Part shown: positions 1-6,159 of the stretch, one piece after another
Layout: each line of letters begins with the position of its first letter
Numbering within the stretch: position 1 is the first letter of the stretch
The notes under the pieces: model-generated
What the model saw: only the letters and a program-made list of their open reading frames with translations
Told to the model about the DNA's origin: nothing
Database searches by the model: none
Translations under genes and position numbers: made by a program
Source of the DNA: Lachnospiraceae bacterium
GTDB lineage: Bacteria; Bacillota; Clostridia; Lachnospirales; Lachnospiraceae
NCBI GenBank assembly: GCA_900766915.1
Contig: CAAFXE010000059.1
Span: 1-13,174 of the forward strand
Reading direction: 5' to 3'
Length of the DNA: 13,174 nt

Positions 1-2
1 CA

Positions 3-1289
3 AGCTGGCAATGCGACAGCCGTGTTGCTGACAGGGAGTTCCTGTTTTCAAAACAGCAGTACATCAGAAACACCGGGCGAGTGCGCGGTGAGGATGATGT
101 GATTGCCTACCATCTGCGTCAGTCCTTCCGCCCCGGCGAGATCACCCCGGAGGAAGCAAACCGTTTAGGATGTGAGCTGGCACGGCGGTTCACAAACGGC
201 AATCATGCCTATATCGTCTGTACGCACATTGACAAAGCCCATATTCACAATCATGTGATATGGAACTCCACTGCCCTTGACGAGCGGAGCAAGTTCCGTA
301 ACTTCTGGGGCAGCACCAAAGCAGTGCGCCGCCTCAATGATACGATCTGCGTTGAGAACGGTTACTCCATCGTGGAGAATCCCAAGGGTAAGAGCAAGAC
401 TTACGATAAGTGGCTGGGCGATCAAAAGAAGCCCTCCCACCGGGAACGTATCTGCTATGCCATTGACGATGCCCTTGCACAGAAGCCCCAGAGCTTTGAG
501 AAGCTGCTGGAGCTGCTGCAACGCTCCGGGTATCAGGTCAAGGGCGGCAAGGTTCCCTCCCTGCTGGGGGAAGGACAGAAGCGCTTCATCCGCATGGACA
601 CCCTAGGCGCAGGCTACACCCCGGATGATCTTCGTGCCATCATTGCCGGAACGAAAGCGCATACCCCGAAAAAGAAGAGGGTCATGGATGCCGCCACCAA
701 ACCCAGTGGCAGTCTGCTTATTGATATTCAGGCAAAGCTGCAAGAAGGCAAGGGTGCCGGTTACGCAAGATGGGCAAAGAACTTCAATCTGAAACAGCTT
801 TCCCAAACGCTGATCTATCTGGAGGAAAACAATCTTCTGGACAGAAGCGTCCTGGAAGAAAGGACTGCCGCAGTCACAGCGCAGTACCACACCCTGTCCG
901 GCAACATGAAATCCGCCGAGCAGCGCATGGCGGAAATCAAAGTGCTGCAGCAGCACATCATCAATTACGCAAAGACCCGCGACACCTATGTTGCCTATCG
1001 GAAGGCTGGCTACTCCAAGAAATTCCTGTCAGGGCATGAATCGGAAATCATATTGCACAAGGCGGCAAAGCAGTTCTTTGATGAACAGGGTTTGAAAAAG
1101 CTGCCCACCGTCAAGAGCCTGCAAGCAGAATACGCACAGCTCCTGTCTGAGAAAAAAGCCATGTACGCAGATTACCAGAAGGCCAGGGAGGATATGCGCG
1201 CCCTGCAAACTGCCAAGGCAAATGTAGATCGGATTCTTGGGGACAATTCTCTCACCGCGGAGAGAGAACCTGAAAAGGACGGACGTTGA
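3..1289 (+). CDS. MobP-family conjugative relaxase, N-terminus outside window
   Basis: This relaxase would nick one strand at oriT, stay bound to its 5' end and lead it into the recipient. The frame is open from base 3, so translation begins left of the window; the GTG at 81 is internal, because family-typical sequence (FLFSKQQY, then R-x-x-GEDDVIAYHLRQSF) runs across it. The metal-binding three-histidine motif is visible at about 222-260 (HIDKAHIHNH), and FRPGEITPEEANRLG precedes it. The catalytic tyrosine region should lie in the missing N-terminus. The last ~150 residues are charged and helical, probably coiled coil. The 428 residues present lack perhaps 40-50. The probable oriT lies directly downstream, as expected for a relaxase gene. 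MobP is a confident call; assignment to the Tn1549-like group is inferred from gene content. Confidence 0.93.
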   Translation, partial: SWQCDSRVADREFLFSKQQYIRNTGRVRGEDDVIAYHLRQSFRPGEITPEEANRLGCELARRFTNGNHAYIVCTHIDKAHIHNHVIWNSTALDERSKFRNFWGSTKAVRRLNDTICVENGYSIVENPKGKSKTYDKWLGDQKKPSHRERICYAIDDALAQKPQSFEKLLELLQRSGYQVKGGKVPSLLGEGQKRFIRMDTLGAGYTPDDLRAIIAGTKAHTPKKKRVMDAATKPSGSLLIDIQAKLQEGKGAGYARWAKNFNLKQLSQTLIYLEENNLLDRSVLEERTAAVTAQYHTLSGNMKSAEQRMAEIKVLQQHIINYAKTRDTYVAYRKAGYSKKFLSGHESEIILHKAAKQFFDEQGLKKLPTVKSLQAEYAQLLSEKKAMYADYQKAREDMRALQTAKANVDRILGDNSLTAEREPEKDGR

Positions 1290-1365
1290 CCGTCCATCAG
1301 CGATTTGCAAAATCGCGTAGCCGCTGGAAGTTTCCAGCGCTTCCAGAACACGAACCAGTGTTCTG
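1277..1365 (+). repeat. Stacked short hairpins behind the relaxase gene
   Basis: Four inverted repeats follow one another: 1277-1282/1290-1295 across the relaxase stop codon, 1300-1306/1310-1316, 1323-1329/1332-1338, and 1344-1351/1358-1365 (CAGAACAC/GTGTTCTG). The third can pair alternatively, 1324-1330 with 1340-1346. None carries a U-tract, so they are not ordinary terminators. They may be mRNA 3'-end structure or single-stranded DNA structure flanking oriT. Confidence 0.6.
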
Positions 1366-1395
1366 CGGGGATTGGGGCAGCGCCTCAACAAGCAG

Positions 1396-1433
1396 AAACC
1401 CCTCATTTCCACTTTCGCAGAAATGAGGGGTTT
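1396..1433 (+). terminator. Rho-independent terminator after the relaxase
   Basis: A perfect 13-bp stem (1396-1408 with 1421-1433, core CCCCTCATTT/AAATGAGGGG), a 12-base loop and a short T-run at 1431-1434. It would end the relaxase transcript just before the oriT region. Confidence 0.8.
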
Positions 1434-1435
1434 TC

Positions 1436-1610
1436 GCATTCGTATATACGAATGCATTGCTTGCCGCTAGTATCCTGTTATCCCGACTTTCGTGTTATAC
1501 CGACTTTAAAAAAACTCACTGTTCCAATGGATCTGGGCAGAAAAGTCGGTATAACATTTTTGTTGTCATCGGCATTAGAAACTGTACAATTAAGCAGAAG
1601 TCGGTATACC
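1436..1610 (+). other. Probable origin of transfer (oriT)
   Basis: Three signals cluster here. A perfect 20-bp palindrome lies at 1436-1455 (GCATTCGTAT/ATACGAATGC). TATCCTG-T at 1471-1478 fits the IncP/MobP nick consensus YATCCTG|Y, placing the predicted cut between G1477 and T1478. A 14-bp repeat, GTTATACCGACTTT, occurs four times: 1477-1490 (+, one mismatch, starting at the nick G), 1494-1507 (+), 1542-1555 (-) and 1597-1610 (-, two mismatches). Copies two and three form a 15-bp inverted repeat (1493-1507/1542-1556). A MobP relaxase gene ends immediately upstream. The rest of the gene-free stretch, 1611-1752, shows nothing I can name. Confidence 0.75.
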
Positions 1611-1752
1611 CAAGTGGATTTACGGTTATTGGCTTTAGTAAGCATACCCCGAGATATAGCGTCAGCCAGCGATAGCGATTAAAGTCTGCCGAAGATAGCC
1701 AAACTCCTCCGTCTTGTGAGAGTGTTTAATTTGGTGGATGGTAGTACAACAA

Positions 1753-2724
1753 CTATGTGTGTGGGAATTCAACATATGCTACATCTGCAAAAGAAACAGG
1801 CCGATCAAATACATACATACATTCTTCATACCTTTTTCGATTAACACTCATTCGAAAGGTTGCTTGCACCTTTGAGCCGTCATTCATTACAAGATAGATC
1901 GGATTATCTAACATCACGCCATCCCAGAAGCCGGCGAAGGGTCTGTTATAGAGCACAGTTGCAGACAGTGTCCCCAGCTGAAAAGATGTTACTTTTGCCT
2001 GAATATTAAATTTCCAGTCTCTCAAATATCGTTTTGCGGAGCATTTTACCGGTTGTTCTAAAAGTTCCACGAATTTTGTTACCATTGAGTTATCTGAAAA
2101 TTTTACGGTAAAATCCCAAGAACCCTCTGCAATGAGCACGTTGGCAGAAACACCATATTCTTGGATTCCAGTAATATGAAAAGACCACGTATTCCCTTCT
2201 GCAGTGGAATACTCTGCGTCTATCGGTAGTTGGACGCAATATTCCTTTAAAAATAAAATTGAATTGTCATTTGGGTTGTCATCTTCCAGTATGCTTCCTC
2301 CACAATAGCCGAGTCCATAGTTTCCCTCGCTACTATCAGGAAGTTTCATATTGGTTTCCAACAGCAAACCATATTGATTTGCTTTAAACACAACCCCATC
2401 CGGAGCATCCACACGAAACGTAAACAATGCCCGACGACCATCGCTGATACCGGATTCTAGCGTTATGGTATAGCCATTATGCGTCATACTCTGGTCAAAG
2501 TGTACCACCCCTTGATCAAGGATAGCTTGTTGATTCTGTGTCAGAACTACTTCTGTCTCGGATGGTGCTTTACCCAAAAACTGATTAAACCAGTTCCCGG
2601 AATGTGGAGTGCTCTCTGCTGCATAAACTATTGTAGTCAGCAAACAAATTACTGTTACAACGGAAATTAATATTGAGACACAAGACCGTTTTGGGGATGC
2701 TATGTTTAATTTTTTTTCTTTCAT
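1753..2724 (-). CDS. Exported DUF4179-like protein
   Basis: A 323-residue protein with a short basic N-terminus and one hydrophobic segment at about residues 15-35 ending VYAAE, so it is either secreted or anchored by one helix. The rest is predicted outside the cell and is beta-rich. Residues ~60-120 (a VHFDQSMTHNGYTITLESG-like stretch, then FTFRVDAPDG) resemble DUF4179, usually the outer domain of anti-sigma factors in Firmicutes. Those proteins normally carry a cytoplasmic sigma-binding or zinc-finger part; here only ~14 residues precede the helix and no sigma gene adjoins. The ATG is set by AAGGAG at 2734-2739. It has its own candidate promoter and is separated from the next operon by a terminator. 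Function unknown; the DUF4179 link is recognition by pattern, not search. Confidence 0.75.
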   Translation of the reverse strand: MKEKKLNIASPKRSCVSILISVVTVICLLTTIVYAAESTPHSGNWFNQFLGKAPSETEVVLTQNQQAILDQGVVHFDQSMTHNGYTITLESGISDGRRALFTFRVDAPDGVVFKANQYGLLLETNMKLPDSSEGNYGLGYCGGSILEDDNPNDNSILFLKEYCVQLPIDAEYSTAEGNTWSFHITGIQEYGVSANVLIAEGSWDFTVKFSDNSMVTKFVELLEQPVKCSAKRYLRDWKFNIQAKVTSFQLGTLSATVLYNRPFAGFWDGVMLDNPIYLVMNDGSKVQATFRMSVNRKRYEECMYVFDRPVSFADVAYVEFPHT

Positions 2725-2826
2725 ATAATGCTTCTCCTTGTAAATATTTCGTAATTTCTCTATGTGGCATGCAGATAAACAGATTTACACTCGCAAGTGT
2801 TTCAGTCTGAATATTTTTTCTTGCGT

Positions 2827-2856
2827 AGTTTAATAAATGTAAACCATTCATGTCAA
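2827..2856 (-). promoter_or_regulatory. Candidate sigma-A promoter of the DUF4179-like gene
   Basis: On the minus strand a consensus -35 TTGACA (2851-2856) is followed after 18 bp by TAAACT (2827-2832, four of six matches). The leader to the ATG is roughly 95 bases and holds a small hairpin at 2787-2800 (ACACT/AGTGT). The GCAGTT box found at the other cargo promoters is absent. Confidence 0.5.
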
Positions 2857-2883
2857 CAATCAGGAAATATAAAAAAGTGAATA

Positions 2884-2912
2884 GGACAACTGGTTCAAAA
2901 AACCAGTTGTCC
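2884..2912 (-). terminator. Terminator of the secreted-protein operon
   Basis: A perfect 12-bp inverted repeat (2884-2895 with 2901-2912) with a 5-base loop lies ~70 bases beyond the stop of the last operon gene. On the minus strand it is followed by an imperfect T-rich tail. Confidence 0.7.
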
Positions 2913-2984
2913 CAATCCTGAATCATTGTAGAAAGGAAAGCTTATTTAACATATTCACTTATTCCGATAACAAAATCGAATGAC

Positions 2985-3596
2985 TCAATTCTTTTTAATA
3001 TAGTTATTCAGCGCACCCAGCTCTACCATCCCATTTCCCTGTGGATCGATTGTGAAGTAAACTTTGTCAGATTCTTTAACCGTTGCATATAATTTTACAG
3101 AATCCGAAGTGTTTCGCTGAACAGCCATACTTGCCTTTGTGGTACCAGTTCCTTGCCAGTTGCGGACAAATATTTTTACCAAAAATTCATCATCGGATAC
3201 TGTACCACTTGTCTCCTTGATATTCATCATTACCTTACCACCATGACCAATATATACATAGTCCGAGTAGTATAATGTATCTTGCGAAAGGATGATTGGA
3301 TCCTTACCATTGCTTAAATCATAGGTATCCGTAGAACCCGGAATGCTTGTTCCATATGTCGCGGTGCCTCCGTCTTCTGTAGGGATACCGAGCGCACTAA
3401 TAACTTTGCTCGGAATTTCGGCTTCTGCCTGTTCATCGGGGATATATTCTACCGAAATGAGCCTAACGCCTTCACCCTCTGTATAAAAGTACCTTTGCTC
3501 ATCACATTCCGTAACTTGTTCTGCAGCAACAAATATGGGAGATAAGCATGACAGGCTCAACGCTAAGCAGAGGATAAGGGAAAATGTTTTTTTCAT
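2985..3596 (-). CDS. Secreted protein of unknown function (third operon gene)
   Basis: A 203-residue protein with a clear Sec signal peptide (MKKTFSLILCLALSLSCL, cleavage probably after VAA). The mature part is acidic and rich in Ser, Thr, Tyr and Gly. The C-terminal half, from about residue 90, alternates hydrophobic and polar residues like a beta-sandwich (e.g. KVYFTIDPQGNGMVELGAL). I see no sortase motif, transmembrane anchor, protease motif or lipobox; two cysteines remain, one near the signal peptide. GAGG precedes the ATG. The gene lies 55 bases after its upstream neighbour and before the terminator, so it is probably the last gene of a three-gene unit. I do not recognise the family. 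Confidence 0.8.
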   Translation of the reverse strand: MKKTFSLILCLALSLSCLSPIFVAAEQVTECDEQRYFYTEGEGVRLISVEYIPDEQAEAEIPSKVISALGIPTEDGGTATYGTSIPGSTDTYDLSNGKDPIILSQDTLYYSDYVYIGHGGKVMMNIKETSGTVSDDEFLVKIFVRNWQGTGTTKASMAVQRNTSDSVKLYATVKESDKVYFTIDPQGNGMVELGALNNYIKKN

Positions 3597-3651
3597 AAAT
3601 TTACCTCACTTTCTGAGTATAATGCGTGTAACACAGCCCCAATAGTAAGAA

Positions 3652-4335
3652 TCAGTATCTGTCGTACCTATCAACTGCAACAACCATAGTCCAAGTTCCA
3701 ACACTAGAAGAGCTTGCGTAAATGGATACCGATACATCTTCAGGGGCATCAATCTCAAAGGATGTTCCCTCAGCGAGATTTGATTTATAACCCAAAGATC
3801 TTCCTGTATCATTATTTGTGTAACCAATATTGCACTTTGATCCAGAATCGTAATATCCATGGGTACTAATGCTCTTAATGTAGTATTCGTAAGCTGTTCC
3901 AGCAAAACCCACTGTACTCAATGTATAGAATGTAGTATTTGTTCTTGTTAAGTCAGCGTATACTTCAGTAGGACTAATTGCATATGTTTCCGCGCCTCCA
4001 TTCGAGTTAGCACTAATCGACTGCGCACTCAAAGGAATATCCCAATCAGAAGGGAATACATCCGAAAAATGAGGGAGTGTTTCGATAACATTTCCATTCT
4101 CATCTACAATTCGACCGTTTACATCGTCAGCAACCCATGACGTGTTAAAGATAATCTCATTTCGTGCTTGTGTAATCTGAGATTGCAGTTCTGCGTCGAC
4201 ATCGTCGAGACTCATATATGCAATGCTTTCGACGTCTGTCCAATCCTGTTGTACATTTGCTTCTACGGCCATGGCAGGAATCGTCAGAGAGCAAATCATC
4301 AGAAGAGACATAATAATAGAAAATACTTTCTTCAT
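3652..4335 (-). CDS. Secreted protein with shared NTSWVAD region (second operon gene)
   Basis: A 227-residue protein. A Sec signal peptide (MKKVFSIIMSLLMICSL, cleavage near AMA-VEA) is followed by a conserved stretch at about residues 40-100 containing ARNEIIFNTSWVAD, NGRIVDENGNVIE and LPHFSDVFPSDWDIP. Its neighbour at 4367-4807 carries a near-identical stretch, so the two are paralogs. A C-terminal domain from about residue 120 is rich in Thr, Tyr, Ser and Gly and looks all-beta (FYTLSTVGFAGTAYEYYIKS). No catalytic motif, cell-wall anchor or membrane helix is seen beyond the signal. AAGGAG sits before the ATG, and the gap from the upstream gene is 31 bases. Function unknown; a quorum-controlled secreted effector or matrix protein is inference only. 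Confidence 0.82.
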   Translation of the reverse strand: MKKVFSIIMSLLMICSLTIPAMAVEANVQQDWTDVESIAYMSLDDVDAELQSQITQARNEIIFNTSWVADDVNGRIVDENGNVIETLPHFSDVFPSDWDIPLSAQSISANSNGGAETYAISPTEVYADLTRTNTTFYTLSTVGFAGTAYEYYIKSISTHGYYDSGSKCNIGYTNNDTGRSLGYKSNLAEGTSFEIDAPEDVSVSIYASSSSVGTWTMVVAVDRYDRY

Positions 4336-4366
4336 ATTTTTCTCCTTTACAATTATTTAATCAAAT

Positions 4367-4807
4367 TTAGCTACAACATTCCGTAGAAAGTGCATCTGAA
4401 ATAGTTGGTATTTGCCAGTCAGAAGGAAACAACTCCGAAAAATGTGGAAGTATTTCAATAATATTCCCATCTTCATCCCGAATTCGTCCGTTTATCTCAT
4501 CTGCAACCCATGATGTGTTGAATATGATTCTATTTCTTGCTTCCTGGATGACAGGCTTGATTTCACTCTTTGCTTCATTCAGATTCATATATGCATAGTA
4601 TTCAAGATCTTCTAGTGCAAGATACTCCTCAATCTCATCCATCGAAAGACCTACACTCCCAGTTTCATTCTGGATGGCATTGCTGGTGATATCGCTGTAT
4701 TCTGATGCATTTGCACTCACAGGAGTACTCCATAGCAAGAAAGAACCAGAACTAAGAAAAACTGCGAATACAGTCGCTGAATACAATATATTTTTCGATA
4801 ATTTCAA
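4367..4807 (-). CDS. Short secreted paralog with NTSWVAD region (first operon gene)
   Basis: A 146-residue protein starting at TTG, chosen because AGGTGA lies at good spacing and the signal peptide (KNILYSATVFAVFLSSG... to VSA-NAS) follows directly. Residues ~75-135 match the neighbour's conserved region: EARNRIIFNTSWVAD, NGRIRDEDGNIIEILPHFS, LFPSDWQIP. The protein ends about 10 residues later (STECCS), so it lacks the neighbour's beta-rich C-terminal domain. The missing domain suggests either a natural short form or a deletion between tandem copies. The shared part therefore seems to be the core module. It is the first gene of the operon and follows the box-type promoter at 4991-5058. Function unknown. 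Confidence 0.78.
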   Translation of the reverse strand: MKLSKNILYSATVFAVFLSSGSFLLWSTPVSANASEYSDITSNAIQNETGSVGLSMDEIEEYLALEDLEYYAYMNLNEAKSEIKPVIQEARNRIIFNTSWVADEINGRIRDEDGNIIEILPHFSELFPSDWQIPTISDALSTECCS

Positions 4808-4926
4808 AAAATCACCTCGCTCATATCAGGTGTCCTTTTATCTTGTGTAAGGCTGCATTATTAGGCAAAAATGGCTGGTAATTTTCTTCCGAATGATAGA
4901 TTCCTTATGACGAATGCTTGCTATAT

Positions 4927-4982
4927 TTACTGCATTGGAATCACCTCCCCATAGTATTTGATAAATAAGTATTGCAATACTT
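4927..4982 (-). promoter_or_regulatory. Leader with palindrome and a two-codon ORF behind a strong SD
   Basis: A perfect 16-bp palindrome AAGTATTGCAATACTT (4967-4982) falls at about +1 of the predicted promoter, so it could be an operator or a 5' hairpin. Downstream, GGGGAGGTGATTCC is an excellent ribosome site placed before ATG CAG TAA (4935-4927), which encodes only Met-Gln. The next gene starts ~120 bases later. Either this is a regulatory mini-ORF or the decayed start of a lost gene. Confidence 0.5.
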
Positions 4983-4990
4983 GTATTTGA

Positions 4991-5058
4991 ATTTTATCAG
5001 AACGTAAGTATTTCGTCCACAATTCTTGCATAACTGCGACTAATTCTACGTGAACGCT
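4991..5058 (-). promoter_or_regulatory. Predicted AgrA-type promoter of the secreted-protein operon
   Basis: Minus strand: TCGCAGTT at 5039-5032, TTGTGG at 5022-5017 and a -10 TAAAAT at 4996-4991. Counting the T of TCGCAGTT as 1, the -10 starts at 44, exactly as at the agrB and KTR promoters; TTGTGG is also in the same place as at agrB. A second half-site, AGCGTTCAC (5058-5050), lies 21 bp upstream (GTT to GTT), matching the 9-12-9 direct-repeat layout known for AgrA/LytTR sites. The 20-bp spacer from TTGTGG to -10 would be poor without an activator. Confidence 0.6.
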
Positions 5059-5182
5059 ACTTTTGAGCATAATCTATTTTTCCTTATAACTAATAGATGC
5101 TGGTTCAACCAATGCTGACTTACTCGGCCCAAGCACCAACTCATATATCGTCCCCAATACTGTGTTGCCATTACATGATGTA

Positions 5183-5347
5183 CTACCTTCCAGTAACTTG
5201 GAAATAAAGGCTCTCCTTTCGGGGAATGTGATATAGGATTCCCCACATCACTTTGATGCAGAATCGTCCAGACAGGAGCAGCAAAAGCAGCAGCGCAATC
5301 TGGCAGCTTCGCCTGAGAAGGATTTTCTTGATTTCATACCATACCAT
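5183..5347 (-). pseudogene. ABC transporter permease, N-terminal fragment
   Basis: A 54-codon remnant starting MVWYEIKKILLRRSC followed by a strongly hydrophobic run (QIALLLLLLLSG), which looks like the first membrane helix of an ABC-2-type export permease. GGTGAGG precedes the ATG at 5347. The start overlaps the ATPase stop at 5334-5336, the usual coupling of such pairs. After the first helix the frame ends; a permease should run several hundred residues. The sequence from 5182 down to about 5060 shows no usable frame and is probably decayed permease or unrelated. Confidence 0.55.
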
Positions 5348-5474
5348 TGCCATCCTCACCACCTGATTTCTCGCCAAAATAGGACAGGAATACATCTTCC
5401 AGAGAGGTATCCTCTGGGACAGCACCCGGCATAGGCTCATTTGCAGACAGAATCCGAAGTTGAGCATCATGGAG
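5334..5474 (-). pseudogene. ABC transporter ATPase, C-terminal fragment
   Basis: On the minus strand the frame from about 5474 to the stop at 5334-5336 encodes the end of an ABC ATPase: LHDAQLRILSANEPMPGA, then SLEDVFLSYFGEK. The LEDVFL-x-x-FG ending is typical of BcrA/CcmA-like ABC-2 ATPases. Everything upstream (Walker A, signature, Walker B) is missing; the frame runs into IS66 DNA on the opposite strand. With the permease fragment it marks a lost exporter that would have lain on the same strand as agrBD and downstream of it. Confidence 0.6.
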
Positions 5475-5773
5475 ATGTGCCAGTCTCCAACAACCTGGCC
5501 GAAAATGCAGTACTGCCCTTTGTGATGGGCAGGAAGAACTGGCTGTTCTGTGACAGCGTGAAGGGGGCGGAATCCAGTGCTATTGTGTATTCTCTGGTGG
5601 AAACCGCCAAGGCCAACGGGCTGGAGCCATACCAATACCTGCGCTACATTTTGACGGAACTGCCGTATCTGGAGAGATCTCCGGCCCACAAGGATCTGGA
5701 AACCCTGATGCCCTGGGATCCGTACACCCGGCAAGTGTGCATGATCCGCAAAACAAAGAAAACATCTGAATGA
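5462..5773 (+). pseudogene. IS66 transposase TnpC, C-terminal fragment
   Basis: About 103 residues of the IS66 transposase C-terminus, recognised from the family signature VSNNLAENAVLPFVMGRKNW, then LFCDSVKGAESSAIVYSL, ETAKANGLEPYQYL and a terminal MPWDP. A complete TnpC is around 500 residues, so roughly four fifths, with most of the DDE catalytic domain, is gone. An in-frame TTG at 5441 has no ribosome site and is not a genuine start. The stop is TGA at 5771-5773. Confidence 0.88.
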
Positions 5774-5777
5774 TCTG

Positions 5778-5809
5778 AACGGCAGCCTCTGAAAACGGAG
5801 GCTGCCGTT
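5778..5809 (+). terminator. Terminator hairpin of the IS66 transposase
   Basis: A perfect 12-bp stem (5778-5789 AACGGCAGCCTC with 5798-5809) followed by TTTTAT, five bases after the transposase stop. Confidence 0.8.
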
Positions 5810-5870
5810 TTATGTGCGCCGGTTTTTGGTAAACGATTTCATTGACACCGGGGAATCGTTGAGCACTTAC

Positions 5871-6042
5871 ATCAAATTAGGTATATCAATGGCAGGCGTG
5901 GGCGGTGAGCAATTGCCGTAAAGCCTATTGTCACATGGCCAAGAACGTCCAGGTGCAGCGGGAAATCTCAAAAGAAAGACTCGTACAGGCCGGACACTAC
6001 AGCATCCTTGACAGGTACGAGTCTCTACGCTTATACGCTTGA
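5871..6042 (+). pseudogene. Group II intron LtrA maturase, C-terminal fragment
   Basis: In one frame from TGG at 5890 to TGA at 6040-6042 it encodes WQAWAVSNCRKAYC, later KERLVQAGHYSILDRYESL, the familiar end of LtrA-type intron proteins. Bases 5871-5889 continue the similarity (IKLGIS) in a different frame, so a frameshift lies near 5889. The reverse transcriptase motifs are absent. Confidence 0.78.
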
Positions 6043-6111
6043 ACCGCCATGTACCGAACGGTACGCACGGTAATATGAGAGGTTGGGGCAACTCAGCCCA
6101 GCCTATTCGAT
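6041..6111 (+). ncRNA. Group II intron domains V and VI (remnant)
   Basis: Domain V is GAACCGCCATGTACC, loop GAAC, GGTACGCACGGT: ACCG pairs with CGGT and GTACC with GGTAC. Domain VI is an 8-bp stem (AGGTTGGG with CCCAGCCT, one G-U) with an unpaired A in the CCTATTC context as the possible branch point. The usual GGTGGT closing domain V is TAAT here, so it may be decayed. Confidence 0.72.
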
Positions 6112-6159
6112 TACACCTATTCCCCAGTGTCGTGTGACTCCGGAAATTTTTACTATATT

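Larger units (their letters stand above)
5462..5870 (+). mobile_element. IS66-family element, 3' remnant
   Basis: Only the end of an IS66 element remains: the transposase C-terminus, its terminator hairpin and a terminal inverted repeat ending GAGCACTTAC at 5870. Read outward this begins GTAAGTGCTC, matching the 5'-GTAA typical of IS66 ends. The left junction with ABC ATPase sequence is at about 5460-5475. The right junction is exact: the next base begins group II intron LtrA sequence. No left end is present, so the copy cannot move by itself. Confidence 0.8.
5871..6111 (+). mobile_element. Group II intron, 3' remnant
   Basis: Abutting the IS66 end is the 3' part of a bacterial group II intron: the end of the reverse transcriptase/maturase ORF, then domains V and VI, ending near T6111 (ATTCGAT). 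The intron 5' half is absent, removed or separated by the IS66 insertion and later deletion. The form of domain V (GAACCGCC... with a CGC triad) suggests class IIC, which typically inserts behind terminators. The class is an inference. The intron lies just past the agrD stop, on the opposite strand. Confidence 0.75.

Noticed and set aside
165..521. Minus-strand frame within the relaxase gene
   Set aside because: Antisense of a conserved MobP domain; no independent support.
1477..1610. Four short repeats as a CRISPR array
   Set aside because: Repeats are 14 bp, in both orientations and irregularly spaced; a nick motif and a relaxase gene explain them better.
1305..1682. Plus-strand frames across the oriT region (also 1457-1675)
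   Set aside because: They translate the terminator, palindrome and 14-bp repeats; no ribosome site and no protein-like pattern.
2585..2926. Minus-strand frame of 113 codons
   Set aside because: It spans the terminator, the promoter and the start of the DUF4179-like gene in another frame.
4367..4807. Bacteriocin or autoinducer precursor, because the protein ends STECCS
   Set aside because: It has a Sec signal peptide and a conserved module shared with a larger secreted protein, and there are no modification or dedicated export genes beside it.
5046..5246. Minus-strand frame of 66 codons as a gene
   Set aside because: No start signal and no family features; it overlaps the permease fragment and the agr-type promoter.
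5938..6042. Short plus-strand gene starting ATGGCCAAG
   Set aside because: The frame is the tail of the LtrA remnant and continues upstream of this ATG with matching sequence.
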